From Desulfovibrio intestinalis (GTDB lineage: Bacteria > Desulfobacterota > Desulfovibrionia > Desulfovibrionales > Desulfovibrionaceae), in the NCBI RefSeq assembly GCF_014202345.1, contig NZ_JACHGO010000008.1, forward strand, positions 1 to 64,000: 64,000 bases of DNA, given 5' to 3'. Below, piece after piece: positions 34,186-44,321 of this stretch. A program made the translations under genes and the position numbers. Under the pieces are notes generated by a model. That model was not told the origin of the DNA. It searched no databases and was given only the letters and a program-made list of their open reading frames with translations. Numbering within the stretch: position 1 is the stretch's first letter; every line of letters begins with the position of its first letter.

Positions 34186-35067
34186 CTACCAGCCCCGCTC
34201 CTGCATACGCTCACCCGAAGGAATGGTGGAAATTTCAATGCCCACCATAGGTTCGCCCAAGTCACGGGAGATTTCAGCCAGCATGGCGAAATCCTGGTAA
34301 TTGGTCACGGCCTGCACAATGGCTTTGGCACGCTTGGCCGGGTCGCCGGACTTGAAGATGCCCGAACCCACGAACACGCCGTCGCAACCAAGATGCATCA
34401 TCAGGGCTGCGTCAGCCGGGGTGGCAATGCCGCCAGCGGCAAAGTTGACCACGGGCAGGCGGCCTTCTTTGCGCACGAGCAGGCACACTTCAAGAGGAGC
34501 GCCGATTTCTTTGGCAAAATTGGCCACTTCGGCTTCAGGCATGCCGCAAAGGACACGCACTTCGTTCATCACCTGACGGCAATGGCGCACGGCTTCAACT
34601 ACGTTGCCGGTGCCGGGCTCGCCCTTGGTACGGATCATAGCCGCGCCTTCGGCGATGCGGCGCAGGGCTTCACCCAGGTTGCGGCAACCGCAAACAAAGG
34701 GCACGGTGAAGTCGCGCTTGTCGATATGATATTTGTCGTCAGCGGGGGTAAGAACTTCGCTTTCATCAATGTAGTCCACACCCATAGACTCAAGAATACG
34801 GGCTTCAACGAAGTGGCCGATGCGTGCCTTGGCCATGACGGGAATAGTCGCCACTTCCATGATTTTTTTGACGATCGTGGGATCGGCCATGCGGGCCACG
34901 CCACCGGCGGCACGAATGTCCGCGGGTACGCGTTCCAGCGCCATTACCGCGCAAGCGCCTGCTTCTTCAGCAATCTTGGCTTGCTCGGGAGTGGTGACGT
35001 CCATAATCACGCCGCCTTTCAACATTTCGGCAAGGCCTGTCTTCAGGCGGATGGTGCCCTGTTCCAT
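34186..35067 (-). CDS. pdxS: Pyridoxal 5'-phosphate synthase subunit PdxS
   Basis: 293 residues, highly conserved TIM barrel. [19 protein letters not shown] and [12 protein letters not shown] contain the substrate lysines, and [18 protein letters not shown] is the phosphate-binding loop. It joins ribose 5-phosphate, glyceraldehyde 3-phosphate and ammonia into PLP in the DXP-independent route. The ATG at 35067 follows AAGGAGTAG. Both enzyme subunits are encoded together. Confidence 0.97.
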   Translation of the reverse strand: MEQGTIRLKTGLAEMLKGGVIMDVTTPEQAKIAEEAGACAVMALERVPADIRAAGGVARMADPTIVKKIMEVATIPVMAKARIGHFVEARILESMGVDYIDESEVLTPADDKYHIDKRDFTVPFVCGCRNLGEALRRIAEGAAMIRTKGEPGTGNVVEAVRHCRQVMNEVRVLCGMPEAEVANFAKEIGAPLEVCLLVRKEGRLPVVNFAAGGIATPADAALMMHLGCDGVFVGSGIFKSGDPAKRAKAIVQAVTNYQDFAMLAEISRDLGEPMVGIEISTIPSGERMQERGW

Positions 35068-35252
35068 ATTTCTACTCCTTCTGAGCCGGGTCCGCCGGCG
35101 AGGTGTTGGCAGTCGACCGCTCACGCTGCGGCGTTGCTGGGGTGCTATATATGTCATATGCGAACATCTGACAATACATCACAACCGCAACTCCACCCGG
35201 CTTGCACTCTGGCCCGGCTCTGGATATGCTGGTCCTGTCCAAAGGATGTACA

Positions 35253-36143
35253 ATGACCGCACCTACCCCCTGTGTACGGCTGCCTTTTTTGCGCGGCCCC
35301 CTGTCTGTTTCCGGCGTGGAGGAAGCCGACGCCCCAGCTGCGTCCGCGCCTCAGGCCGGGCCTGCTGCGGCCCTGCTGCTGTGGCCGGGCCTCCCAAGCA
35401 TTCCGCAGCAAGGGCTTTACTGCCCGGCGGATTACCCTTTCAGTCAGCGCGAAGCCGCCGCCTGCCTTGAAGACCTGCGCCAGATGGGCGATGCCGCCCT
35501 TTCTGGATTGCCTGTAGGCGTAACCGCCGCAAACAATCCCCGCGCGGCGCGCCGAGCCTCTGAAATGGCGCTTCTGCGTGAAATTGGCGGCGCAGATAAT
35601 GAAGCTGCCCTCAAAGCCGAAGCCGCCCGTAAGCTGCGCATCGAACTCGAGCAGGCCCAGAAGGCTCTTATCTGGGTCTGGTTGCAGGAAGAACGCATGG
35701 GCGAACTGGCCGATATGGCTCAAACGCTGGCCCAGAAATCCAGCGGCTTCACGCTCTCCCTCGGCCTTGACGAAGCCGATGCGGGTGAAGCCAGTGAACT
35801 GACCTCGCCCGGCGCATACGGTGGCGCGGGCATTCTGGGAGCGCCCATTTCTCTGGATCTCGGCCTTATGCCGCCCTGGAAAATGGTAACGGCCAATGCC
35901 ATGTATTTTCTGCCGCCCGACCTGCCGATTCTGGCCGAAGGCACTATGGCAGAGGATCTGCTGGAAGCGCTGGACTTCGTTCCGGCCACTGAAAGTGCGC
36001 TGGCTGATGCTGCTGCCTTGGCAGACGACTCGCTGCTCTGCGCCCGCGCCCCGGCATGGCGGATAATGGGACGCACCCGCCCCACGGGCTCGCAGGCCCT
36101 TGATGCAGAACGCCTGTGGCTTGTACGGAGGGCCGCGTCATGA
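35253..36143 (+). CDS. Conserved-type hypothetical protein
   Basis: 296 residues, no family recognised. It is Ala/Leu-rich with a Pro/Ala-rich N-terminus, a helical middle with probable coiled coil (near 110-165, KAEAARKLRIELEQAQKAL), and no signal peptide or membrane helix. The start at 35253 follows AAGGATG. Its stop overlaps the HAD gene start by ATGA, so the two are translationally coupled and may share a task. Codon use is like that of its neighbours, which supports it being real. Confidence 0.75.
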   Translation: MTAPTPCVRLPFLRGPLSVSGVEEADAPAASAPQAGPAAALLLWPGLPSIPQQGLYCPADYPFSQREAAACLEDLRQMGDAALSGLPVGVTAANNPRAARRASEMALLREIGGADNEAALKAEAARKLRIELEQAQKALIWVWLQEERMGELADMAQTLAQKSSGFTLSLGLDEADAGEASELTSPGAYGGAGILGAPISLDLGLMPPWKMVTANAMYFLPPDLPILAEGTMAEDLLEALDFVPATESALADAAALADDSLLCARAPAWRIMGRTRPTGSQALDAERLWLVRRAAS

Positions 36144-36805
36144 GCAAGCTCTTCGCCAATGGACTTGCGGGAGTCATCTTTGACTGCGACGGTGTCATAG
36201 TGGATTCGCGCGAATCCAACAACCTTTTCTATAACCGTGTGCTTGAGCACTTCAAGCTGCCACCCATGACGCCAGAACAGGAAGATTTCAGTTTTATGGC
36301 CACTGCCATGCAGGCCCTGTTGCACATTGTTCCGCCGCATCTGCACAATCAGATAAGCTATGTGACCACTGAAGTGGTCAACTATCATCGCGACATTATG
36401 CCTCTGCTGCGTTTGCAACCAGGATTTGTTGATTTTATTGATTATCTGCGTGCAAAACAGGTGCGCATGGCCGTGCATACCAACCGCAGGCTTGAAGGAA
36501 TACAAACGGTTCTGGACATTTTTGGCCTGCCCTCCTATTTTAATCCTGTGGTCGCGGCTGATACGGCTGCGCCCAAACCGTCTCCAGAAGGCACGCTGCG
36601 CATCTGCGCTGCATGGCAAACCCTGCCGGAAAACGTGCTTTTTGTTGGCGACAGCGAACATGATAAAGAAGCGGCCCAGGGGGCGGGTGTGGTTTTTGCT
36701 GCATTTAACAGTGGCTCTTTGCGGGGGCAGATAACCGCGACAGACTATCCCGGTCTGCGCGTTGCCCTTGACAATGCCCTGCTGCAAAACAGCGCCCAGG
36801 CATGA
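36140..36805 (+). CDS. HAD-superfamily hydrolase, phosphoglycolate phosphatase-like
   Basis: 221 residues. Motif I is FDCDGVIVDSRES (nucleophile Asp near residue 15), motif II is AVHTNRR, a Lys lies in AAPKPSPEGT, and motif IV is FVGDSEHDKEAA. It resembles Gph-type phosphatases of small phosphorylated metabolites in the cytoplasm; the substrate is unknown. It overlaps the previous gene by 4 bp. Confidence 0.88.
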   Translation: MSKLFANGLAGVIFDCDGVIVDSRESNNLFYNRVLEHFKLPPMTPEQEDFSFMATAMQALLHIVPPHLHNQISYVTTEVVNYHRDIMPLLRLQPGFVDFIDYLRAKQVRMAVHTNRRLEGIQTVLDIFGLPSYFNPVVAADTAAPKPSPEGTLRICAAWQTLPENVLFVGDSEHDKEAAQGAGVVFAAFNSGSLRGQITATDYPGLRVALDNALLQNSAQA

Positions 36806-36810
36806 TACCC

Positions 36811-36831
36811 GGCCCCGCCGGGGCCTTTATG
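36811..36831 (+). terminator. Short GC hairpin after the HAD gene
   Basis: GGCCCC (36811-36816) and GGGGCC (36820-36825) with a 3-nt loop, followed by TTTATGTATTTT. Probably a weak terminator before yggT. Confidence 0.55.
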
Positions 36832-36866
36832 TATTTTGACACAAAGACCGCCACGCTGGAGGGCGC

Positions 36867-37169
36867 ATGATTGTTCTGGCCAATACTATGAGCGCTGTTG
36901 CCATGATACTGGGTTCACTGCTGAGCCTGTATTTCTGGATAGTCATTATCGCCGCCGTACTCACCTGGGTGCGGCCTGACCCGTACAATCCCATAGTGCG
37001 CACCTTGCGCGCCCTTACTGAACCAGTGTTCTACCGGGTACGCAAATGGTTGCCCTTTACCTATACAAACGGCATGGATTTTTCGCCAGTTGTCGTGCTG
37101 CTGTCCATTGAGCTTTTCAACCGCATTGTGGTTGCCTCTCTGGCCCAGTACGCCCTAACCATGCAGTAA
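36867..37169 (+). CDS. yggT: YggT-family membrane protein
   Basis: 100 residues with two transmembrane segments (about 10-35 and 72-95) and the conserved RPDPYNPIVRTLRALTEPVF block between them. YggT proteins are small inner-membrane proteins linked to cell division or osmotic adaptation in some bacteria; their biochemical role is unclear. A DUF465-like gene follows after 55 bp. Confidence 0.88.
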   Translation: MIVLANTMSAVAMILGSLLSLYFWIVIIAAVLTWVRPDPYNPIVRTLRALTEPVFYRVRKWLPFTYTNGMDFSPVVVLLSIELFNRIVVASLAQYALTMQ

Positions 37170-37224
37170 CACCGGTTTCACTCGCGGGATTCCGCGTTCG
37201 AACATCTAACAATGGAGATTTCTT

Positions 37225-37452
37225 ATGGATCAGCATGAACTAGAACTCCTAAACAAGTATGCGGCCACTGATCCGGAGCTGAAATCCCTTTGGGAAGATC
37301 ATGTGCTCTACGAAAAGCAGGTGGATAAGCTTGAAGGCAAGGCCTTCCGCACCCCTACTGAAGAACAGACCTTGAAGCAGCTGAAAAAGCAGAAGCTTGA
37401 AGGAAAAACCCAGCTCATGGCAATCCTGGATCGTCTGAAAAAACAGGGTTAG
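37225..37452 (+). CDS. Small DUF465/YdcH-like coiled-coil protein
   Basis: 75 residues, charged and helical, with the DUF465-like pattern LWEDHVLYEKQVDKLEGK and LKQLKKQKLEGKTQLMAIL. Function is unknown for this family. It has a GGAG site before the ATG and precedes ilvB by 22 bp, so it is probably the first gene of the ilv transcript or shares its message. Confidence 0.85.
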   Translation: MDQHELELLNKYAATDPELKSLWEDHVLYEKQVDKLEGKAFRTPTEEQTLKQLKKQKLEGKTQLMAILDRLKKQG

Positions 37453-37474
37453 CCTGACTGCTAAGGAGCCGGTC

Positions 37475-39166
37475 ATGGAATGTACAGGTGCGCAGATTCT
37501 CCTTGAGTCCCTGAAAAGAGAGGGCGTTGACGTGCTGTTCGGATATCCCGGCGGCGCTGTTATTGACATTTACGATGAACTGCCGCGACATCAGGAAATC
37601 CGTCACGTGCTGGTACGGCACGAGCAAGGGGCTGTGCACGCAGCTGATGGATATGCCCGCGCCTCCGGCAAGGTTGGCGCATGCCTGGTAACCTCGGGCC
37701 CCGGCGCCACCAACACGGTGACGGGCATAGCCACAGCCTATTCCGACTCCATTCCGCTAGTAGTAATTACGGGGCAGGTGCCCACGCAACTGATTGGCAA
37801 TGACGCTTTTCAGGAAGTGGACATTGTGGGCATCACCCGCCCCTGCACCAAGCATAACTTTCTGGTAAAGGACATCAACAAGCTGGCCCTTACCATACGA
37901 CAGGCCTTTTACCTGGCGCGCACGGGCCGCCCCGGGCCCGTGCTCGTCGACCTGCCCAAGGACATCATGCAGGCCAAGGCCGAATTTGTATGGCCTGAAG
38001 ATGTGTACATGCGCAGCTACAACCCCACCTACAAGCCCAACCTCAATCAGTTGCGGCGCTCGGTGGAAGAGCTCGCCAAGGCCGAACGCCCGGTCATTCT
38101 GGCTGGCGGCGGCGTTATAATGTCCAATGCGGCCGACGCGCTTACGAGCCTTGCCCGCAAACTGCAAATTCCCGTGACCTGTTCGCTTATGGGGCTTGGG
38201 GCATTTCCTGCCACTGATCCCCTGTGGCTCGGCATGGTGGGCATGCACGGCACCTACGCGGCCAACCTGGCCATCAATAATGCCGACGTGCTCGTGTGTG
38301 TCGGCGCGCGCTTTGACGACCGCGTCACTGGCAAGCTGGCCGGGTTTGCGCCCAAGGCCCGCATCGTTCACATCGACATAGACCCCACATCCATCCGTAA
38401 AAACGTGGAAGTGCAGGTTCCCGTGGTGGGCGACTGCCGTCTGGCCCTTGAAGGCATGGCCGAGATATGTGACGCCAAGCTTGAAGGCAAAGACTGGGCC
38501 AGCGAACATGCCGCGTGGCTTGAAGCCGTGAGAGAATGGAAAACGAGCAAGCCGCTCTGCTACCAGAAAAACCACAATATCAAGCCGCAGGAAGTTATTG
38601 AAACCCTGTATGAACTTGCCAACGGCGACGCCATCATCGCTACTGAAGTGGGGCAGCACCAGATGTGGGTGGCCCAGTTCTACACCTTCACCAAGCCGCG
38701 CACCCTGCTTACCAGCGGCGGTCTCGGCACGATGGGCTACGGCTTTCCCGCGTCCATAGGCGCACAGTTCGCCTTTCCCGACAAGAAGGTTATTACGGTG
38801 GCGGGCGACGGCTCACTGCAAATGAATATTCAGGAACTGGGCACTGTGGTGGCCAACAAGCTGCCCATCAAGGTTGTCATCCTGAACAACCGCCACCTTG
38901 GCATGGTTCGCCAGTGGCAGGAACTCTTTTACAACCAGAACTACAGTTCCACCAATATGGAAGCCCAGCCGGACTTCGTAAAATTGGCCGAAGCGTACGG
39001 AGCCGAAGGCTACCGTATCGAGAAGGGTGAAGACCTGCGCGCCACGCTTGAAAAGGCCCTGGCTTCGCCCAACCCGGCTTTTATTGACGTTGTGGTGGAG
39101 CGTGAGGAAAACGTGTACCCCATCGTGCCCGCTGGTGCGGCGCTTGATGAAATGTTGCTGGTGTAA
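37475..39166 (+). CDS. ilvB: Acetolactate synthase large subunit
   Basis: 563 residues, ThDP-dependent. FGYPGGAVIDIYD and VRHEQGAVHAADGYARASGK hold the catalytic Glu region, FQEVDIVGITRPCTKHN is typical of biosynthetic acetohydroxyacid synthase, and the ThDP/Mg motif is GDGSLQMNIQELGTVV. It condenses two pyruvates, or pyruvate and 2-oxobutyrate, in valine, leucine and isoleucine synthesis. A TAAGGAG site precedes the ATG. The regulatory subunit follows after 10 bp. Confidence 0.97.
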   Translation: MECTGAQILLESLKREGVDVLFGYPGGAVIDIYDELPRHQEIRHVLVRHEQGAVHAADGYARASGKVGACLVTSGPGATNTVTGIATAYSDSIPLVVITGQVPTQLIGNDAFQEVDIVGITRPCTKHNFLVKDINKLALTIRQAFYLARTGRPGPVLVDLPKDIMQAKAEFVWPEDVYMRSYNPTYKPNLNQLRRSVEELAKAERPVILAGGGVIMSNAADALTSLARKLQIPVTCSLMGLGAFPATDPLWLGMVGMHGTYAANLAINNADVLVCVGARFDDRVTGKLAGFAPKARIVHIDIDPTSIRKNVEVQVPVVGDCRLALEGMAEICDAKLEGKDWASEHAAWLEAVREWKTSKPLCYQKNHNIKPQEVIETLYELANGDAIIATEVGQHQMWVAQFYTFTKPRTLLTSGGLGTMGYGFPASIGAQFAFPDKKVITVAGDGSLQMNIQELGTVVANKLPIKVVILNNRHLGMVRQWQELFYNQNYSSTNMEAQPDFVKLAEAYGAEGYRIEKGEDLRATLEKALASPNPAFIDVVVEREENVYPIVPAGAALDEMLLV

Positions 39167-39176
39167 GGGAGCGGCT

Positions 39177-39668
39177 ATGAGCAAAAGACATGTGCTTTCC
39201 GTGCTGGTGGAAAACGAACCGGGCGTGCTTTCCCGCGTGGCGGGGCTGTTCAGCGGCCGCGGCTTCAACATCCACTCGCTGAATGTGGCCCCGGCCCTGG
39301 AAGAAGGCGTTTCACACATGACCATCACCACTGAGGGCGACAGCCTGATTTTGGAGCAGATAATGAAACAGCTGCACAAAATCGTTTCTGTCATCAAAGT
39401 GGTAGATTTTGCGGATATACCCGCTGTGGAACGCGAAATGATGTTTGTGAAGGTGCAGGCAGAAGGCCCCATGCGGGGCGAAATTCTGCGCACCGTTGAA
39501 ATATTCCGCTGCAAGGTGGTGGACGTGAGCCCCAATGAAATGACCATTGAGGCCACTGGCAATCAAGACAAGCTTGATGCCATCATCAACCTTTTACAGC
39601 GGTTTGGTATCAAGGAACTGGCGCGCACAGGCTCTGTAGCCATCCGCCGTTCCAAAAAGACGGATTAG
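39177..39668 (+). CDS. ilvN: Acetolactate synthase small (regulatory) subunit
   Basis: 163 residues. The N-terminal ACT domain (HVLSVLVENEPGVLSRVAGL, about 4-75) binds valine for feedback control, and the C-terminal half (VEREMMFVKVQ onward) activates the large subunit. It is the longer IlvH/IlvN type. It starts at the ATG at 39177, 10 bp after ilvB. Confidence 0.95.
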   Translation: MSKRHVLSVLVENEPGVLSRVAGLFSGRGFNIHSLNVAPALEEGVSHMTITTEGDSLILEQIMKQLHKIVSVIKVVDFADIPAVEREMMFVKVQAEGPMRGEILRTVEIFRCKVVDVSPNEMTIEATGNQDKLDAIINLLQRFGIKELARTGSVAIRRSKKTD

Positions 39669-39875
39669 GCTGCTTCAGCCCCGGCTTTGCCCGCTTTCGC
39701 ATCCGACGGCCCACAAGGCCCTCTCCGGCGCGGAAGCGACGCAGGTGGTTATTCCCTTTATCCCCAAGGGCCACATCTGCGCGCAGGCATGTCCGGTTCC
39801 GTCCACCGCGCCCCAGGCCGGATAACTGCCGCAAGGCAGCAGCACCGCCGGGGCATCGTCAGGGCCCCCTATTTT

Positions 39876-39891
39876 CTCTTCGGGTGAAGAG
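39876..39891 (+). promoter_or_regulatory. Hairpin in the 269-bp leader of ilvC
   Basis: CTCTTC/GAAGAG with a GGGT loop lies 46 bp before ilvC and is followed by a short T-run (AATTTTTG). The 269-bp gap after ilvN also has a CTGCC/GGCAG hairpin. This could be an attenuator or a terminator for ilvBN; no leader peptide rich in branched-chain codons is evident. Confidence 0.3.
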
Positions 39892-39916
39892 GAATGCAAT
39901 TTTTGCTTAACCGTGA

Positions 39917-40939
<1,023 letters not shown>

Positions 40940-40973
40940 TACCGTATCCTCGGTTTTAGCCATTTAGCGTCTC

Positions 40974-41008
40974 AACCGGCCATCCGTCAGGGTGGCCGGT
41001 TCTCTTTT
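40974..41008 (+). terminator. Terminator after ilvC
   Basis: AACCGGCCA (40974-40982) pairs with TGGCCGGTT (40993-41001) and is followed by CTCTTTT. Confidence 0.8.
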
Positions 41009-41263
41009 GGAATAGTTTTATTTTATAGCATCTTACCATTTAAAAAATTTAAATACGCTAAAACCCTTGCTGGCTCGGTTCAAGACGCGTGAAGCCGCAC
41101 AGCAGAGAGGTTTGCGTCTTTCTTCATAACCTGATACGAAAAACCGTGGCTTTGCACATATTTTGCTTCTGCGGCATGGCCAACAACCGTCATACCGCTT
41201 ACCGGCGACAATCCCGCCCCCTCCGGCCCAGTAGCCGAAGTTCCTAACCACATGAGGTCGCGC
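41009..41263. other. Intergenic region before the multi-motif protein
   Basis: About 255 bases, AT-rich in its first 50 bases, likely the promoter region of the next gene. No clear site is seen. Confidence 0.4.
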
Positions 41264-43528
41264 ATGGCTGCCCAAAACACCCATGAAAATACTGAAGAAA
41301 TCATCGACCTGACCGAACTTATCGAAAAAGGCAGCGTTCCAGAAACAGATGAGGCTGCCGAAAGCCGCACTGCTGACGAGAACGCCGACCTGCACAGCCA
41401 TATGCGCAGCCTCAATGATCAGGCGCAGCACTCTGAAGCGGAAGCGGAAATCGACAACCTGCTGGCGCAGATGGATTCTATGGACGAAGACGCCACGGCA
41501 GAAATGTCCTTTCAGCCTGCTGAAGCTGATGATGAAAGCACGAGCGAAGCCGCCGACACACAGGCCGACGCCATTACCGGCATGTCCCCAGATTTTCCGC
41601 CTGTGCGTATGCCTGATGGCCATATCGTAGACCCCCATGAAGAACTGCACATGCCCGGCATGGGTGATGTTGACAGCCTTCTGAACTCACTCGACATCCC
41701 CCCCCAGCCCAGAGCTCAGGGAGCCGCCGCGCCGTCCCCCAAGGACACGGATGACGCTGTGGACAAAATGCTCGGCAGTCTGGGCGGTGCATCCTGCCCC
41801 ACCCCGGAAGATTTTGCCCCGAACGCAGAACAAAACGCTCAAGCAGACCCAATGGGCCTCGATGAACTTCTGGCCGCCGGAACCATGCCGGAGCCCGTTA
41901 TTTCCGACGAGCTTGAAGCCCTGCTGCGCGAGGCTAATCCGGCAACGGCACAGCCAGCGCCCAGCAAGCCCCAACCCGCTGAGCAGCGCGCGGCAGCACC
42001 AGTTCAGGCGACAGCACCAACTCAGGCGGCTCCGGCGGCGGCACCTCAGGCGGACGCTCCGGCGCACGGCCTCAATGAAGATCTGGACGCTCTGCTGCAT
42101 TCCATTATGGCCGACCAGCCAGCCCCTTCCCCGGCCCAAACGCAAGCCCAACCTGCCGCCAGTCAGGAGCCCGCTCAGACAACGCCCCACGATGCTTTGG
42201 ACGCGCAGACCGAGCAAAACATGGTGGACACGCCACAGGTTCCCGCTTCTGCGCCCGTTTCTGAACCAGATTCTGGGCCAACCCCTGAACCAGCCACCCC
42301 CGAATCCGCAGCGCCTGCTGCAGATTCGGCATCAGACCCTGTCTCTGATCTGGCCGCCGATCTGGACATGTTACTGGCCTCCATCAATGGGCCAGAATCC
42401 GCATCTGCGGGCAAAGGCACAGACCAGACAACGGCGTCCGATCCGGCAAAAAACAACGAAACACTTGAATTTGACCTTGATGCGCTTTTGGCGGCAGCTG
42501 ACGCGGAAGAACGCGGGTTGCAGCCGAGCACAGCAGAGCCTCAGGCGGAAGCTGTGCAGCCCTCCGTTGAAGACGTGCCCGCCGCACATCAAGAGCCTCC
42601 CGTGGCAGCCCAGCCCCAGGCCGCGCCCATCGCGCCCGAATTGAGTCTGGACGAGATTCTGGATGCAAACGTTACCGTTGAGCCTGACGCTGTGGCCCAA
42701 ATGCTCGATCAGGCAGGCAGTGCTGCGGCGGCGGCACCTGCTGCAGCCAGCGTCGCCAGCAGTGCCCCGGCCAGTACTGCAGACCAGATTTCTGCCCAGG
42801 ACATGTCAGCGCTTGTGGAACGGCTTGACCAGTATGCGGCGCAATTGCAGCAGGCAGACGATCGTGTGTCGGCTCTGGAATCCGCAGTGGCCGAAGCCCG
42901 GGCAGAAGCGGAACAGGCCCGCACCGAGGCCGATGAAGCCCGCGCCACAGCACAGCAAGCCCAGACTGCGCTGGACGAAGCCCTTGCCTCGGCGCAATCC
43001 GCGCACGAAAATGTGGCGCAAACCGCTACTGAAGCCCTGCACACGGCCCAAGGCGCTGCGGAAGCAGCAGCCAGTGCCGCCGCGCAACAGCAATCTGACA
43101 AGCCAGAAAGTACGCCGTTCCCCGAAGATCTTTTTGCAACAGATCACCCCCTGCATCAGCGCCTTTTGGAGCTTATTTCGGCCACAGCCGCAAAAACAGC
43201 CGCTGAAGTTGCCACAGAGGCTGCCGCAGAAGCTGCCGCAACAGCGGCGCGTCAGGCAGCTGACGAAGCTGTTCAGTCTGCCATGTCCCAGACCGAGGCC
43301 AAACCGCAGGCAGAGCAAGAAGATCCAGCCCTGCTGGAAACCCTGCTGGACGAACGCATGCACGCGGTTAATCTGACCGTGAAAGGCGCTTCTGCCAGGC
43401 TGGATTCCGTTGAAGATCGGCTGGACGAACTGGAGCCCCGCTTCAACGACCGGGTGGAAAAAGCGGCGGCAGCGGCAGCGGCCCGTATTCTGCGCGAAGA
43501 AATTGGCCGCCTGCTGGAAAGCGAATAG
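41264..43528 (+). CDS. Large disordered protein with repeated short LDxLL motif
   Basis: 754 residues, acidic, rich in Ala, Pro, Gln and Glu, no signal peptide or membrane helix. About ten short motifs of the form [LVI]-[DE]-x-[LM]-L occur between residues about 60 and 485, for example IDNLLAQM, VDSLLNSL, VDKMLGSL, LDELLAAG, LEALLREA, LDALLHSI, LDMLLASI, LDALLAAA and LDEILDAN. They sit in Pro/Ala-rich linkers. From about 505 to 600 there is a long coiled coil (ALESAVAEARAEAEQARTEA) and the C-terminus is Ala-rich and helical (RVEKAAAAAAARILREEIG). The ATG at 41264 has a GAGG site. I do not recognise the family; it looks like a scaffold that presents many copies of one docking motif. Confidence 0.75.
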   Translation: MAAQNTHENTEEIIDLTELIEKGSVPETDEAAESRTADENADLHSHMRSLNDQAQHSEAEAEIDNLLAQMDSMDEDATAEMSFQPAEADDESTSEAADTQADAITGMSPDFPPVRMPDGHIVDPHEELHMPGMGDVDSLLNSLDIPPQPRAQGAAAPSPKDTDDAVDKMLGSLGGASCPTPEDFAPNAEQNAQADPMGLDELLAAGTMPEPVISDELEALLREANPATAQPAPSKPQPAEQRAAAPVQATAPTQAAPAAAPQADAPAHGLNEDLDALLHSIMADQPAPSPAQTQAQPAASQEPAQTTPHDALDAQTEQNMVDTPQVPASAPVSEPDSGPTPEPATPESAAPAADSASDPVSDLAADLDMLLASINGPESASAGKGTDQTTASDPAKNNETLEFDLDALLAAADAEERGLQPSTAEPQAEAVQPSVEDVPAAHQEPPVAAQPQAAPIAPELSLDEILDANVTVEPDAVAQMLDQAGSAAAAAPAAASVASSAPASTADQISAQDMSALVERLDQYAAQLQQADDRVSALESAVAEARAEAEQARTEADEARATAQQAQTALDEALASAQSAHENVAQTATEALHTAQGAAEAAASAAAQQQSDKPESTPFPEDLFATDHPLHQRLLELISATAAKTAAEVATEAAAEAAATAARQAADEAVQSAMSQTEAKPQAEQEDPALLETLLDERMHAVNLTVKGASARLDSVEDRLDELEPRFNDRVEKAAAAAAARILREEIGRLLESE

Positions 43529-44150
43529 CCGGTATATTTTGCTGGCTGCGCAGGGCACGGCGCCGTGCGCTGATTGCGGGCAGGATTGTGCGCGGGCTGC
43601 CGCAACACGAGTCAGTACCGTCCACTTGAGGCATTTTCATCAGTATTCCTGTGCGAACCGGATTGAGGGGTTTTGCTGACAAAACCTTTTACCGTTCCCC
43701 ACAGGCAAAAGCGCTGATCCCGGCGCATGCCGACAAGCCGCATCCCTGCCAGACAGGGCCGCCGTGCTTGCCAAGTGAAAGCGGAACGCATATGCTGTTG
43801 CCCGATTTCACACGCATGGGACCATCAGCCCGCCGATCCATGCCCCGTGGTTTCAGCTTGAAGCCGAAACACGACGGCATGGCGTTTTCTGTTGCCAGCC
43901 GCGCGTTTCGCACGCAGGCCAGAGGGTATGGAAGCATGCCGCCGCATGCGGAATGAAGGGGCACGTTCCCCAACGCAGATATAAAAAAGGGGCGGGGGCT
44001 TGAGTTTCCGTTCATTTCCCGTCCAGGCAATGCCCACTGTGGGTCAAGGCCATTCCCCGAAGGGCGGGTTTTATTTCCGGCCATCAGGCAAGCGCCGCGA
44101 GTCTTTCGCAAACATCGGCAGAAGCGGCAGCAACAAAGCATGAGGACCGT
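43529..44150. other. 620-base gap without a recognised gene
   Basis: No frame here has a convincing ribosome-binding site or family match. I see no tRNA-like cloverleaf. A long minus-strand open frame across it and into ubiE is a shadow of GC-rich coding sequence. Confidence 0.5.
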
Positions 44151-44321
44151 ATGGACAAGGATCGCAAGGAAGCCCTGCAGGTGGCCAAAGAACTGACCGC
44201 CAAATTTATTGAAACGCGCACGGTTTCTCCCGGCAATTTTGCCGAGGTATTCCCCTCGGTCTACCGGGTGGTATGCACAGCCATTGGCGTTGATGCGGAT
44301 CAGGACAACAAGGGAAAATAA
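44151..44321 (+). CDS. 56-residue microprotein coupled to ubiE
   Basis: A short gene, MDKDRKEALQVAKELTAKF to its end DADQDNKGK, with a GAGG site 6 bp before the ATG. The stop codon at 44319-44321 is directly followed by the GTG start of ubiE at 44322, and AAGGGA near its end can serve as the ubiE ribosome-binding site. This arrangement implies translational coupling. It is helical, charged and without a membrane segment. Family and function are unknown to me. Confidence 0.7.
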   Translation: MDKDRKEALQVAKELTAKFIETRTVSPGNFAEVFPSVYRVVCTAIGVDADQDNKGK

